64,000 nucleotides of DNA from positions 22,908,424-22,972,423 of the forward strand of contig NC_088649.1 of NCBI RefSeq assembly GCF_964019385.1. Direction: 5' to 3'. Shown piece by piece: positions 19,116 through 30,342 of the stretch; within the stretch, counting starts at the first letter, position 1, and the number at the start of each line of letters is the position of its first letter. The stretch is from Sycon ciliatum. Lineage: Eukaryota; Porifera; Calcarea; Leucosolenida; Sycettidae. Made by a program: the position numbers and the translations under genes. Below the pieces are notes generated by a model. The model did not search any database, was not told the DNA's origin, and saw only the letters and a program-made list of their open reading frames with translations.

Positions 19116-20375
19116 ATGTCTGTTCGTGTGTGGAGGAACCCTGGCCAATTGGACCTGGAAACGGAACATCCGTGGATCATTAGGGCTAGTTGCATAGTCG
19201 ACTCAACGATCTACACATTGGGCGGTTGCCCTTGCGTTAGTCTAGAGGGAATTCATCAGTGCATACAGGTACCACCGTTTAAGCCTCGTTGTCCACATGA
19301 TCCAGACCTGCAAAATGACTTTAAATCAGTACAAATCGAATACCAGTCAGCATGGCTTTTAACCAATCCCAACCCGCTTCACGTATGTTGTGCTGCACCT
19401 GCTGCCGTCGGTTCTGATATTTTCTACTGCGGAGGATTTCTCGGAACATGTGGAAACGAAACCTTCCAAAATACCGTTGCCCGTCTGAATCCAAGTACGC
19501 GGACCGTTTCGCTGGTTAACACTCTGGGCAGTTCGCCGACACCGCAGGCGTTCGTTGGTATGTGTTGAACTGTTCCAATGAGAAATTGAAAGAATGCTAT
19601 GTGTTTGGGGGAGTTGGGGAGCGTCCCTCGCAAACTAAGGGCGTTATAAACCCAGCATCATACCTGGAAATAATAACCGGCGCATATGTAAACAACGCAA
19701 TATGCTAGTACACACTTGTACTGGAAACTGTACATGGTCAGAGATGATGTGTACTTGAAACGCTCCAGACCCAAGATTTGCTTCTGCGCTCACCAATCGC
19801 GACAACTTCGCATACGGCTTTGGCGGATTTCGCAATTCCTTACTGCAATTAAGAAATCATCTTCATCGATTAAATTTGCGGTCAGCGGAGTGGAGTGGTG
19901 CTCTGCCGGTGACTGGAGAGCTGCCTTCAGAGCGATGCAATGCTTCTTTGTCCCCGACCTCGACGTCCTGACTGGTTCTCTGTGGTGGTGCGTGGTACAA
20001 TGGAACGAATCTGAGTCACCGCAATGACATTTTCATCTTTCATACGGACTTACTATGCTGGTATTGCGTGAGCACGTCACATATACAGCCACCATTTGAG
20101 GCACGGAGTCAACATTATTCATGTCAGGATCTCGTTGGTGACGTCTATATTGTAAGTGGCTACAAGTCGTCCCACAATAACGATCTAGCATCGACGATCG
20201 TCAGGTTACGCACAGAACCGCCGTCCTTTCAGAATCTTATCTTGCTTTGCAGGTGTATGCCGGCATACCGACTTCAGAAGAGGTTGAAAGCTTGAGAGTC
20301 CTGTTTCGCAGCGTCTTGCGTAACATTCGAACGCAGCCATGCAGTAGCTGCAGTCCCCCTCATGCCTGGAAGTAG
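19116..20375 (+). pseudogene. Kelch-repeat gene copy 1, pseudogene
   Basis: Aligns end to end with the intact copies at 23785 and 46039. The frame is intact from the ATG at 19116 through the first two kelch blades. An 8-bp insertion (GAACTGTT, near 19565) then creates a stop at 19568. About 25 bp have been lost near 19700, where the CATGTGCTGAACACAAG region is missing, and further small indels follow. The end is still recognisable (TGCAGTAGCTGCAGTCCCCC, then a stop at 20373-20375). It shares most sequence with copies 4 and 5. Confidence 0.85.
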
Positions 20376-20582
20376 CCATGTCATTGAATGATGTATACAT
20401 TTTGCCTATTTCACTGCTAGGAACGCTGCTTGGGGTTAGTCGGCCTAGCTTTCTAAACAAATCTGACTTTTCTTTCACTCACTCACCCACTCACTAACTG
20501 CACTCAAACGAAATTGCTAACCTAGCTCTCTATCTCTTTCCCTCCTTCTTTCCACCTTTCTGGAACCAACACACCTAGCTCT

Positions 20583-20661
20583 CTATCTAGGGTCCAGCGG
20601 ATTCTGCCGGCAGACAAATTGGCAGAATTCGGTGCTTTTTTCTGGTAAGTTTCATCCATTC
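20583..20661 (+). repeat. Left piece of a repeat split by a LINE
   Basis: Together with 21803-21915 this rebuilds one repeat that is present unbroken and inverted at 25626-25795. Its key strings are ATTCTGCCGGCAGA and GTAAGTTTCAT. Confidence 0.65.
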
Positions 20662-21802
20662 CCCTGCATGTGTGGCGCTCCCCAGGGCTCTGTTCTTGGT
20701 CCGCTGCTTTTTGTACTCTATGTTCGTTCGATCCAGTTCGATCCAGTCCATTGCCTCCGAGTGTTGTGTGAAAGTTATTCAATTTGCTGACGATATTCTA
20801 TTGTATGTTTGCGGTACGCAGAAGAATGCGCTTAGCAACTCCCTGTCTGCAGCTGTCTCAGCCATTAGTACATGGCTGTCAAACCGCAATTTAATTCTGA
20901 ATGCCCGGAAGACACAAGTGCTCTTCCTGTCTACGCCACATATTACTGACCACCAATTTGCAGTCTACTGTCATGGAATGCAGCTCAAGCAAGTGACATG
21001 TGCAAAGTACCTTGGAATACATTTGGACCAGGATCTTTCTTGGAGGACTCAAGTGGATTGTATGGTCACCAAACTTGCCAGTAAAATTGGTATTCTGTTC
21101 CGAAATCGACACAATATTCCGCTGACTTGCCGAGAAACCTTTGTAAAGTGCCTAGTGTTGCCAGATTTTCTATATGCATCAAATTGTTTTACTGCTGGCC
21201 TTTCCTTAACCCAGTTAGGTAGGCTTGAACGAATGCTAAAGCGAGCTTTGCGTTCAGTGTACGACACTGGTACGATACTGGTTTTTGCAGCCCATCAAGC
21301 CCTTTATTTGCGAGACTTGGTCTAGATCGTTTGGCATCCATGTATTGCAAGAAATTACTGTATCTGACGTGCCGCTGTTTGGAAGGCCACTGTAGTGTCA
21401 CATTAAGTCAAATGTTCCAGCATTTAAATAATGGTCTTGCAACGCGCAGCCTTGTATCACGCACTCTTTTAAGTTGCCCATGCTCAGAACTGCTTTTGCC
21501 CGTCATGGCGCTTCCTTCCAATGTGTTAAGCTGTGGAATGATTTACACCCTCTAGCTCGCTGTGTGGATAACTTCGCCCGTTTTAAGAAACTGTTACCCC
21601 AATGCCTTGCTTTTTCACGCTAGTATTTATGACTTTCAGCTATGCAAAATTCGAACTTGATCACCTATCCAATACCGGTAGTCTATTATATTAATTATTC
21701 ATATCTTTTTGCATCTTTCCCTCGATTGGGTCTATTGTTATTAGGCAATTGTCTGTTATAGTCACCACTATAAATAAAAATCCAAATCTAAAAATCCAAT
21801 CA
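20662..21802 (+). mobile_element. 5'-truncated LINE (CR1/Jockey-group type)
   Basis: Inserted in the repeat above; the inverted copy at 25626-25795 provides the empty site. The tail is short AAATCCAA-like repeats near 21775-21800. It carries the C-terminal half of a reverse transcriptase. Confidence 0.7.
20672..21622 (+). pseudogene. LINE reverse-transcriptase C-terminal half, damaged
   Basis: The frame shows GSVLGP-like sequence in broken form, then YLGIHLDQDLSWRTQV and thumb helices. Near 21290-21620 the frame shifts. The typical end (SFQCVKLWNDLHPLA, ARFKKLLPQCLAFSR) appears in another frame and stops near 21622. The catalytic region is only partly present. Confidence 0.65.
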
Positions 21803-21915
21803 ATGTTTGGTATGTGGATAAGTAAATGGAGCAGAATTCGAGGAATTGCCCGCCATAAGGTTTGTATGGTTCTGCCAATTTTACTGCTTTTCGAGCAGAA
21901 TCTTCCACCATTTCG
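21803..21915 (+). repeat. Right piece of the LINE-split repeat
   Basis: Inverted match to 25626-25745 (GGAGCAGAATTCGA, CGCCATAAGGTTTGTATGGT). See 20583-20661. Confidence 0.7.
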
Positions 21916-22699
21916 AGCAGAATCCGCCCTCTTCCTCTTTATTTTTTTATAGCAAAGTAATCGTGATAAACAAAATATTGACCTCGACTTCGGTCTATAT
22001 GGGAAATATAAAAAAGAGGGTGGTGCGACTTTGGCGATAATTGGGAAGCGTATGTTGCTCCCTATGGGGGGAGCTCGCAGTTTTCCTACCGACTTGAAAT
22101 CTCACCTGGCTGAGTCACGACTGCCATCCAGAGCACACGAGAGGTCTATCGAACCGTCCACTCGGCAAACCTGCAAGAAAGCACCACTCCCGGCTCAATA
22201 CACAAAATAACATATTAGCTGCCTTGTCATTGAGCATTTGTGCTCATTTGGATTAGCGAATTTAAATAAAGTATACAAACAAACAAACAAACAAGAGCAC
22301 CACTTGAAGAGTGCTCTCCAGGCACAAACCGTGCCAGGGATACAAACTTACGGAGACGCTCCTGCGCGGCCAACCCCTCCTGCACATAAGATATTAGCGT
22401 GTGCCAATGTCGCTCATGGAGGTGGTGAACAAGCGCTGAGGACCGTTGGTCATTCACCACGTTGTTGCCTCCAAGAAATCTAATTCGCAAGTCCGCGCTG
22501 GGGACGACAATGTGAAGAAGAGGCTGGTGCGACTTCGGCGATGATTGGGAAGCGCGTGTTGTTCCCTACATGGGAGCTCGCGGTTTTCCTCCCGACTTGA
22601 ATTCTCATTTGACTGACTCACAACTGCCATCGCACACGAGAACTCCATCGAACCGTCCATTCGGCAAACCTGCAAGAAAGCACCACTCACCACTCCCTG

Positions 22700-22743
22700 C
22701 TCAATACACAGTGTTTCGGGGAAGTCAACCCTCATCAGTTGAC
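22700..22743 (-). ncRNA. Hammerhead-like ribozyme upstream of kelch copy 2
   Basis: On the minus strand: helix I GTCAA/TTGAG (four pairs), core CTGATGA, stem II with GGG pairing CCC, GAAA, stem III CAC-T-GTG, then UA as the cleavage doublet. The core is complete. Identical 44-nt copies lie at 44386-44429 and 54574-54617. Stems are short, so activity is uncertain. Confidence 0.6.
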
Positions 22744-23559
22744 ATTGCGTAGGCTGAGGAAGATTGTGGCTGAAGAGCACCACATGTATAGTGCTCTCCA
22801 AGCACAAACATCACCAGGGATACAGACTTACAGAGACGCTCGGTTTCCAGCGCGACAAACACCTCGTTAACACCAGATAACAGCGTGAGTCAGTGTCGTT
22901 GTTGAACGGTGAGAACAGACGTCGAGGACCCTTTCTTACAAATCATCGCCGAAGTCGCAACCACTATTTCGTAACATTCTCGTTCTAAGAATAGTGCCGA
23001 ATCCAACAACACCGTCCTTCTGTGCCTGCTGAACGAGTGCATCCCGAGAGCTGTTGAAACATGCTGACATGATAGTAATAGTAACCATGAGAGATACATC
23101 GTAGGTGAGCAGATTGATAAGTATACCAAACCGGAGTGCTTCCTCCGTTGTTCATGCTTGCCAGTTCTGAAAGCCACGTTTACATTCTCACCATGAACTG
23201 CTTGACGGTGAGATCCGTTTACACGCTCTTGATGCTCATGCATTGTCACCAACAGCATGTCTCACACATAACCAAGGCCAGAACGAACAACATTAATAAC
23301 AATCCGAGGAGGAAGAATCTGCCCAGGCATTGGACTATGTTCACTGCCATTTTTCGCTCCTTCCGTATTAACTTAAACTGTTTTCACTGCCATTTTTGCA
23401 CCCTCCCTATTAGCCCGTGTTGGAAGCCATATTTCGTTCGTATTCTACCTTTTGAGGTTGCGCTTGTGCATATTTACCCCCTACAAAAGGATTGGCTACG
23501 CTAAAATAAGTGGACATGCTAAACGAATATATTCTCGCCTTTCGTACCGTGAAATACAG

Positions 23560-23784
23560 ACACTATCCCCGTTTCGCGTCAAGCTAATTGTTAGCGCCTA
23601 CATTGGTGTATGCTATCACCCTCATTATCTCTTACTTTGGTTTCGTATAATAGTTCAATTGTGTTGTGATGTCCTTTAGTGCAGCGTAGCTACAAAGTAT
23701 CAGTGAAGATCTAGTCAGTGTGAAGTGAAACATATAAGCTGGTCACTACTCAGTCTCACTGCTGCTCCTTCTATTCAGCCAGCC
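23560..23784 (+). promoter_or_regulatory. Putative promoter and 5' UTR of kelch copy 2
   Basis: The 225 bp before the ATG are almost identical to those of copies 1, 3 and 5. A TATA-like ATATAAG lies near 23732-23738, about 50 bp before the start. In copy 4, 134 bp corresponding to 23639-23772 are deleted. Promoter function is inferred from position and conservation only. Confidence 0.45.
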
Positions 23785-25041
23785 ATGTCTGTTAATGTCT
23801 GTAGGAACCTTGGCCAATTGGAAATGGAACGCCCATTTGTCACGAAGTCTAGTTGCATAGTCGAATCGACGATCTACAATTTGGGCGGTTGTCCTTGGAT
23901 TGGTCCAGAGGAAGGACTTCAGTGCATACATTTACCACCGTTAAAGCCTCGTTGTCCACATGATCAAGACCCGGGAAATGACTTCAAATCAGTGCAAATC
24001 GAATACCAGCCAGCATGGTTATTAACCAATCCTAACCCGCTTCATGTCAGGGGTAGTGCAGCAGCTGCCGTCGGTTCTGACATTTTCTACTTCGGAGGAT
24101 TTCGCGGCATATATTCTGAAAACGTAACCTACCAAAATACCGTCGCCCATCTGAATCCAAGTACGCGGACCGTTTCCCTGGTTAACACTCTCGGCAGTTC
24201 GCCCACACCGAAGTCGAGGGTTGGTATGTGTTCCAATGTGGAATTGAAAGAATGCTATGTGTTCGGTGGAGTTGGGGAGCGTCCCTCGCAAACTGAGAGC
24301 GTTCAAACCCCAGCATCATACCTGGAAATAATGAGCGGCACATATGTAAACAACGCAGTACATGTGCTGGACACAGGAGATTATGCTAGTACTGGAAGCT
24401 GTACGTGGAGAGAGATGCTGTACACTGGGTACGCTCCAGACCCAAGATATAACCCTGCGTTCACCAATCGCAACAACATAGCATACGTCTTTGGCGGAGC
24501 TTGCAATTCCACTTTGGAATTCAAAAATGATCTTCATCGATTAAATTTGGAATCCGCGGAGTGGAGTGGTGCTTTGCCAGTGACTGGAGAACTGCCTCCA
24601 GAGCGATGCCATGCTTCTTTGGCCCCGAGCTCGACGTCCCTACTGGTTCTCTGTGGTGGTTTGGGGTACGATGGAACGAACATGAATTTCCGCAATGACA
24701 TTTTCATCTTTCAAACTGACTTACTATGCTGGTATTGTGTGAACACGTCACACATCCAGCCCCCATTGGAGTCACTGTATGAACATCACTCATTCAAAAA
24801 TCCCATCGGTGACGTCTATATTGTAGGTGGTTGCACGTTGACCCACAATACCGATCAAGCAACGCCGATCGTCAGAGTGCGTACGGAACCGCTGTCCTTG
24901 CAAAATCTTGCTCTGCAGGTGTATGGAGGCATAGCGACTTCAGAAGACGTTGAAAGCTTGAAATATTTGTTTCGGTGGCTTGTCCGTCAGATTCGAATGG
25001 AGCCATGCAGTAGCTGCAGTCCCCCTCACGCCTGGATGTAG
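23785..25041 (+). CDS. Kelch-repeat beta-propeller protein, copy 2 (intact, intronless)
   Basis: 418 residues from the ATG in AGCCAGCCATGTCTG, the start shared by copies 1, 3 and 5; the frame extends further up but without an ATG. Six kelch-type GG doublets (residues 34-35, 104-105, 161-162, 237-238, 291-292, 348-349), each after a hydrophobic beta strand such as FYFGG, YVFGG and YIVGG, predict a six-bladed propeller. A helical, Cys-containing tail follows (CSSCSPPHAW). No signal peptide, BTB or F-box is seen, so it may be a free-standing adaptor or binding protein. The partner is unknown. Kelch propellers usually bind proteins, for example as ubiquitin-ligase receptors, but nothing here proves that. 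With copy 3 it is one of two undamaged members of the array. Confidence 0.8.
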   Translation: MSVNVCRNLGQLEMERPFVTKSSCIVESTIYNLGGCPWIGPEEGLQCIHLPPLKPRCPHDQDPGNDFKSVQIEYQPAWLLTNPNPLHVRGSAAAAVGSDIFYFGGFRGIYSENVTYQNTVAHLNPSTRTVSLVNTLGSSPTPKSRVGMCSNVELKECYVFGGVGERPSQTESVQTPASYLEIMSGTYVNNAVHVLDTGDYASTGSCTWREMLYTGYAPDPRYNPAFTNRNNIAYVFGGACNSTLEFKNDLHRLNLESAEWSGALPVTGELPPERCHASLAPSSTSLLVLCGGLGYDGTNMNFRNDIFIFQTDLLCWYCVNTSHIQPPLESLYEHHSFKNPIGDVYIVGGCTLTHNTDQATPIVRVRTEPLSLQNLALQVYGGIATSEDVESLKYLFRWLVRQIRMEPCSSCSPPHAWM

Positions 25042-25625
25042 TCATGGTATTGAATGAAGTAAACATTTTGCCCATTCCACTGCTAGGAACGCTGCTGGTT
25101 GTTCGTCGGCCTAGCTTTCTGAACAAATCTGGCTTTTCTTTCACTCACTCACCCACTTACCCACTCCCTCTAACGCACTTGCTAACGTAATCTCTCTATT
25201 TCTTTCCCTTATTCTTTCAGTCTCTCTAGGTCCCACATACAATCTCTCTCTTCTCTCCCCACGGTGCGCGTTTGGCGCCTTTGCTCAGGAGGTCACTGGT
25301 GGAGGGAGCGTACTTCGCCTTACCTCCACGGCTTTTTATAGCACCTACACGCCCTTTGTAGTCTATGTTTGTTGTTGTGGTTTTTGTTGTTCTCCTCCGT
25401 TCTATGTACATGTAGGTATATACATTTTCACCCAAAAGAACTTTGCTTTGGGTTTTGAAAACTTGTACCTGATGATATGCTTCGATTGTCGCGTATGTAA
25501 TAATAATATTAAAATGCACTTATCAGTACTTTGTTCAAAGATCTCTGCGGTTTAAGCTGCTCGTCCTCGTGAAGCGAGACTTTGCACTTATGGTGTGTGC
25601 CAAGTAGCGGTGCGTGAATAATGTT

Positions 25626-25795
25626 TGAAAAGGTGGCAGATTCTGCTCGAAAAGCAGCGAAATTGGCAGAACCATACAAACCTTATGGCGGGCGATTCTT
25701 CGAATTCTGCTCCATTTCTTTATCCAAATACCAAACATGAATGAAACTTACGAGAAAAAGTACCGAATTCTTCCGATTTTTCTGCCGGCATAGTG
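25626..25795 (-). repeat. Unbroken inverted copy of the 20583/21803 repeat
   Basis: Reverse complement of the two pieces at 20583-20661 and 21803-21915, without the LINE. The pair therefore brackets kelch unit B as inverted repeats about 3.7 kb apart. Confidence 0.7.
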
Positions 25796-26210
25796 CCAAG
25801 AGATGCTGTTGCCATCGTACATGTCTGCCCTCTCTGTCCTCTCTAACAGTGTGACGGCCAGTGCTGCAGCACAGCTGTTACGCGACAGCTTTCTGTTTTA
25901 GGCTAGGGTCTTGTCAGCGCAATGTGCGCGCGCAGTTCACCTACATGTATATACATTTAATAATATTATTGCAAAAAACATTTTAGTAATTACACGAATG
26001 TATAAAAACCAGCATTTGCTTCCAGGAGGGATTCACAAAAATAAGAAAAAAAAACACCATGGCTCAATGCAACTGCACATACGGAAAGCTGCTTCTATTG
26101 TCAAGTTCGAGTGGCAATGTCAGAAAGACTGTAGACTGTTCGTGATGTTCACCCTGCAGGGGATAAGTCACGGATACATTAATAGAATAACACGATACTA
26201 GTACAATACT
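25796..26210. other. No gene recognised
   Basis: Non-coding by inspection. It includes AT-rich stretches and TACATGTA-type strings. I see no feature I can name. Confidence 0.4.
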
Positions 26211-26230
26211 AGCAACACTGGCTCACACTC

Positions 26231-26348
26231 AATCACTGCTTTTCACCAGAAAAGATGTTATTTCAACGTTTCGGTCATAAAATAACCATCATTATTTCAT
26301 GACCGAAACGTTGGAATAAAGTATTTTTCTGGTGAAAAACACGTGATT
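26231..26348. repeat. Foldback palindrome
   Basis: Arms AATCACTGCTTTTCACCAG... and ...CTGGTGAAAAACACGTGATT, with GACCGAAACGTT and its complement near the centre. A related palindrome is at 39404-39562. Confidence 0.75.
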
Positions 26349-26360
26349 CGCCTTCACTTA

Positions 26361-27262
26361 GGCCGCTATCACACTGCGTTTGTTTGAGTCGCGTTTGCGT
26401 CTACATTTGCGTTTGAGATTTGAAAACGCAAGACGGGATATCATACTATACTTTTGATTGTCAGCGTTTGCCTCAAAATCTGTGCGCGCGGGAAAATACA
26501 AAAATGTGGGGAATCGATCTCCAGGTGGCCGTGGATGTTGAATTTATTTTCCTGGGATCGAGAAGTGTTCTGTTTCTGCTGCTATGTCCTTTGCCAGTGG
26601 CGCTGGGGGAATGGGAGTCGATGGGAAGACTGGAACCGTTGCGTTGTCTGTGTTGGGTTGGCAGTTCCGTTGTTGAGGCACATCGTCCAACTAGGCTAGC
26701 CGCCGCCAACTAGTCAGCGAGACCTCAGCCACGAGCTCGCATCAGCTCCATGCTCGCGAATCCAAAATCAATCAATCAGTACATGTAGAAGAAGTACCCT
26801 CGCCGGCCTCATGAGCTCAGCAACTAGATGGAAATGAAGATTTGAAAAGCACACTTGGTAATCACTTGAAAACACTCAAAAACTATGCAGGAAGTGCTGC
26901 GATAAAGAAAGTCCGATCTGCGTTTACGCGATTCGGTTTTGCCACCCCAACCCCCTCCCCCCAAATTTGCGTCTGCGTCTGCGGCTGCGATAACGTGACG
27001 TGATGGAATTTCCTAGGCGACCGTACATTTGTGCAATTGTTGATTTTGGTCCTGAATTGTCCTCCCTGTTGCTTTGCTACCGTCCTCCTCCTTCCTCCAC
27101 CTTTTTTTCTTAATTGGCCTCATTATGGCATTCGCTTCCATGTAATTGGGCTTGTAGCCCGTGTGTACTTGCGAATTCAAATAAAAATATACATACATAC
27201 CGTCAAACACCGAAGAAAACGCAGACGCAAACGCGACTTTTGAACGTAGTGTGAAAAGAGCC
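26361..27262. mobile_element. MITE of PIF/Harbinger type (left copy)
   Basis: Terminal inverted repeats GGCCGCTATCACACTGCG and CGTAGTGTGAAAAGAGCC, flanked by TTA and TAA. It has no transposase. The same family is at 38366-39133. The site is uninterrupted in the other arm of the large inverted repeat. A LINE 3' tail (about 27120-27190, CTTCCATGTAATTGGGCTTG) lies inside. Confidence 0.65.
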
Positions 27263-28061
27263 TAAGCTTCCAAACTCACAGAGACGCTCCGTTTCCGGCG
27301 CGACAAACATCTCGTGAACGCCAGATAACAGCGTGAGTCAACAACCTTCTGTGCCTACTGAACGGTTAGATCGCAAGCGCTGTTGATGCATGCTAACATT
27401 ATGGCATCGGCAACCGTGACACGTACATCGTAGGTGAGCGTATAGATAATTCTACAAGACTGGAGTGCCTCTTCCGTTGTTCATGATTGCCAGTCCTGAA
27501 AGCCACGTTTATATTCTCACCATTGACTGCATATTCTCAGCATGGACTGCTTGACGGTGAGATCCGTATGCACGCTCTTGATGCTCATGCATTGTCACCA
27601 ACAGCATGTCTCACACATAACCAAAGCCAGAACGATCAAATAGCAGCCGGGGTGGGATGAATTTCCTCAGATATTGGACTGTGTTCACAGCCATTTTTAG
27701 CTCCATAGGTATTAACCCTTTCCCTTCCAAGCCTTGATCCGCGGTGCTGGCCACGCCATGGTGAACGCAAACTCACAATGCACTCACCTGCATGCTCAGG
27801 TTCAGAACTAAATATATTAATTTTTATTGTCACTCCACATTGACGGGTTTTCACGATCTATGGCTTGTTGGAACGATCTGGATCTGCCGAAGACACCACG
27901 ATAGTTTCCAGCTCAGCCGGCTGCTATTTGTTCGTTCTGGCATTGGTTATGCGTGAGACATGCTGTTGGTGACAATGCATGAGCATCAAGAGCGTGTGTG
28001 CGGATCTCACCGTCAAGCAGTCCATGCTGAGAATATAAACGTGGCTTTCAGGACTGGCAAG

Positions 28062-28603
28062 TGTAGTGTCTGCCAGCCTGCTCGTGTCTGAAACACTTTG
28101 GACTTATACCAGAAAGTGTAACAGGCTGACAGCACTAGCCGGAGGAACTTGCAAGCTCTGAGGCTTCACAACTCTTTACTCTCGAAATCAATTCCACACG
28201 GCAATGAGAAAGAATGAGGGGTTTATATAGGCCAGAGGGAGAGAGCAGCTGGGAGCGAGGGCAAAAGATTACTAGGAAGACAACTGTTGAAAGATCTAAG
28301 GAAAAGCCATTTGAATGTGTGTGAGCTAGGGCTGAACAATAACATGGATTCGGGGAAGAAAGCTGTTGGATGCCTAGAATCTCGCAAGGGATCAAGAGGG
28401 TCAGTTATGGGGAACAGACTATACAGGAATCAATGTAATGTATTAGTACAGCATGAGCGCAATAGGTCATGCGGCCGTACCGGTCTTGCAAGCAGGGCTA
28501 TCTAGGCCTAAGTGGTTGCGCGTGAGAAGCACTTAGCTAGAATGTTCCTGTAACTACTGGTAGAGACTTGGCTGTGGGATCACCGACAGTCAGGGATACT
28601 ACA
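28062..28603 (-). repeat. LTR (3' LTR in element orientation)
   Basis: 542 bp, starting TGTAGTGTCTGCC and ending GGGATACTACA as read on the plus strand. Nearly identical to the split LTR at 29592-29966 plus 38086-38264. Confidence 0.85.
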
Positions 28604-28616
28604 TCCGCCCCTCCTC
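28604..28616 (-). other. Polypurine tract
   Basis: Minus strand GGAGGAGGGGCGGA directly before the 3' LTR. Typical plus-strand primer site for LTR elements. Confidence 0.6.
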
Positions 28617-29570
28617 CGTTGAGACACGTCCTCGTGTCTACGGGACGGGTGGTCGTGAAAGGACAGACACATGCATTTAAAATGTGTGAAGAATTTGTCT
28701 CTCTGTGGAGCGGGAAAATGTACATGTATGTGTTCGCGTCTCAATACATGTATTGGACGGTAAAGGGATGTGTTCCATCGCGTCACTCTTATTGTGGACG
28801 GTAATAATTCCTGAGTCTCGTCTCTCTGGGACGGTACAACTGGAAAGGACTCGCTCACCATGTGGCGGTATAATCATCGTTACTTGTACACGTACATGAA
28901 CTGGTTAGTTGAGTGCGTGCTTGCAGGGTATACAGTATTTTGGGTCGAAAACTGATTGCTTGGTCGGAACGGGGTGGACATGATCGGGATGCGTAATGAA
29001 CAGGCAAGGACACTTTGTGGTCAGACCTGGGAGAAAGCGGTTGTAGGGGAGTGTCAGTGGGACGGAATGTTGGGCGATCTAGAGCTGGATACTGCATGTA
29101 TCTGGACGGACATGAAGGTATATGGAGGGTTGTGAGTCCTAGGCTGTTGATCGAATGGTGTGACGGGGACTGGGGCTGGGATTGTCTGTGGGATGGAGTT
29201 GCTGTAGGAACGTGGAGGGCCTTGTGTATAGTGTGTAGTGTAGCAAACAAACTAAATGTGAGAGATGTTACCAGGGGAACAACTTTGGCAGCAGAACGAG
29301 TTAGTGATAGGGATATGGCAGCAAAGAGCATGAGAACAGAATGGAAACTACTGCTGGATGGGGGAGCTTGCATAATACGCGGCGTAGCTTGGACGATAGG
29401 GGTGGCATGTGTACTAGTAACAGTTGCATTTGACCGGGTTGATGATTGAGTAGGGATAGAGCAAGAAGGGTGACATACCTGGGTTGAAGGGAAGATGTGC
29501 CGTGTATCGCGACGACGATAGCGTAAGGTACGAAACACTTCTGACACCAATGTAGTGTCTGTGAACTACA

Positions 29571-29591
29571 CTATCCCACTTCTGACACCAA
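29571..29591 (-). other. Primer-binding-site-like sequence
   Basis: Minus strand TTGGTGTCAGAAGTGGGA immediately follows the 5' LTR, a common form in Gypsy-type elements. A second partial copy with 11 bp of LTR end lies at 29537-29561. Confidence 0.55.
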
Positions 29592-29966
29592 TGTAGTGTC
29601 TGCCAACCTGCTCGTGTCTGAAGCACTTTGGACTTATACCAGAAAGTGTAACAGGCTGACAGCACTAGCCGGAGGAACTTGCAAGCTCTGAGGCTTCACA
29701 ACTCTTTACTCTCGAAATCAATTCCACACGGCAATGAGAAAGAATGAGGGGTTTATATAGGCCAGAGGGAGAGAGCAGCTGGGAGCGAGGGCAAAAGATT
29801 ACTAGGAAGACAACTGTTGAAAGATCTAAGGAAAAGCCATTTGAATGTGTGTGAGCTAGGGCTGAACAATAACATGGATTCGGGGAAGAAAGCTGTTGGA
29901 TGCCTAGAATCTCGCAAGGGATCAAGAGGGTCAGTTATGGGGAACAGACTATACAGGAATCAATGT
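29592..29966 (-). repeat. 5' LTR, inner part
   Basis: Matches 28062-28436. It is cut at 29966 by the LINE insertion and resumes at 38086 after the repeated AATGT. Confidence 0.85.
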
Positions 29967-30342
29967 TGTTCTTGTTGTTGTTGTTGTTGTTTTTTATTTG
30001 AATTCGCAATACCAAACGGGCAATAAGCCCAATTACATGGAAGCGAATAAAAGAATGCTAAGAATGAGGCATTGGGGTGGATGTTATTTCAAGTGGAAAA
30101 CACTGATCCCGGGAGGTACTACAAATAGGTACAATGAAAATCTGAAAAGGCCATGGTACTGTCGTTTACCATGCTGGAAGCAGCTACATGGAGAAGGAAA
30201 AACAACAAGAAAGACGTTTTATCTCATGTATTGGACAAACAGAGCTAACAGGAAAAGACCGTTCGTTATATGCCTATACATACTGTCCGTGTGTGTGTGG
30301 GGGGGGGGGGGCATGTCGCTGTTTCTCTTCTTTTAAAAACGT

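Larger units (their letters stand above)
21950..25540 (+). repeat. Kelch duplication unit B
   Basis: About 3.6 kb shared with units at about 43625-47770 and 53797-57380, and in part with 18490-20590 and 60005-62100. The 5' part has two diverged monomers (about 22023-22520 and 22524-22860), each with a GCGACTTYGGCGAT block and AGCACCACTC. The first is interrupted by a LINE-type 3' tail with (AAAC)n at about 22206-22297. The second carries a hammerhead motif on the minus strand. The kelch gene follows, with conserved downstream sequence. Confidence 0.8.
26211..27650 (+). repeat. Left arm of a large inverted repeat
   Basis: Inverted match to 27917-28061 plus 38269-39561, with a 266-bp spacer (27651-27916). 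The arm consists of kelch 5'-flank sequence (CAGAGACGCTCCGTTTCC near 27280, CATGTCTCACACATAACC near 27605) and a palindrome. It has its own MITE at a site that is empty in the right arm. Confidence 0.7.

Noticed and set aside
28855..29550. 231-codon open frame on the minus strand inside the LTR element
   Set aside because: Ser/Thr/Pro-rich with no recognisable gag, protease or RT motif. The composition looks like chance reading of non-coding DNA.
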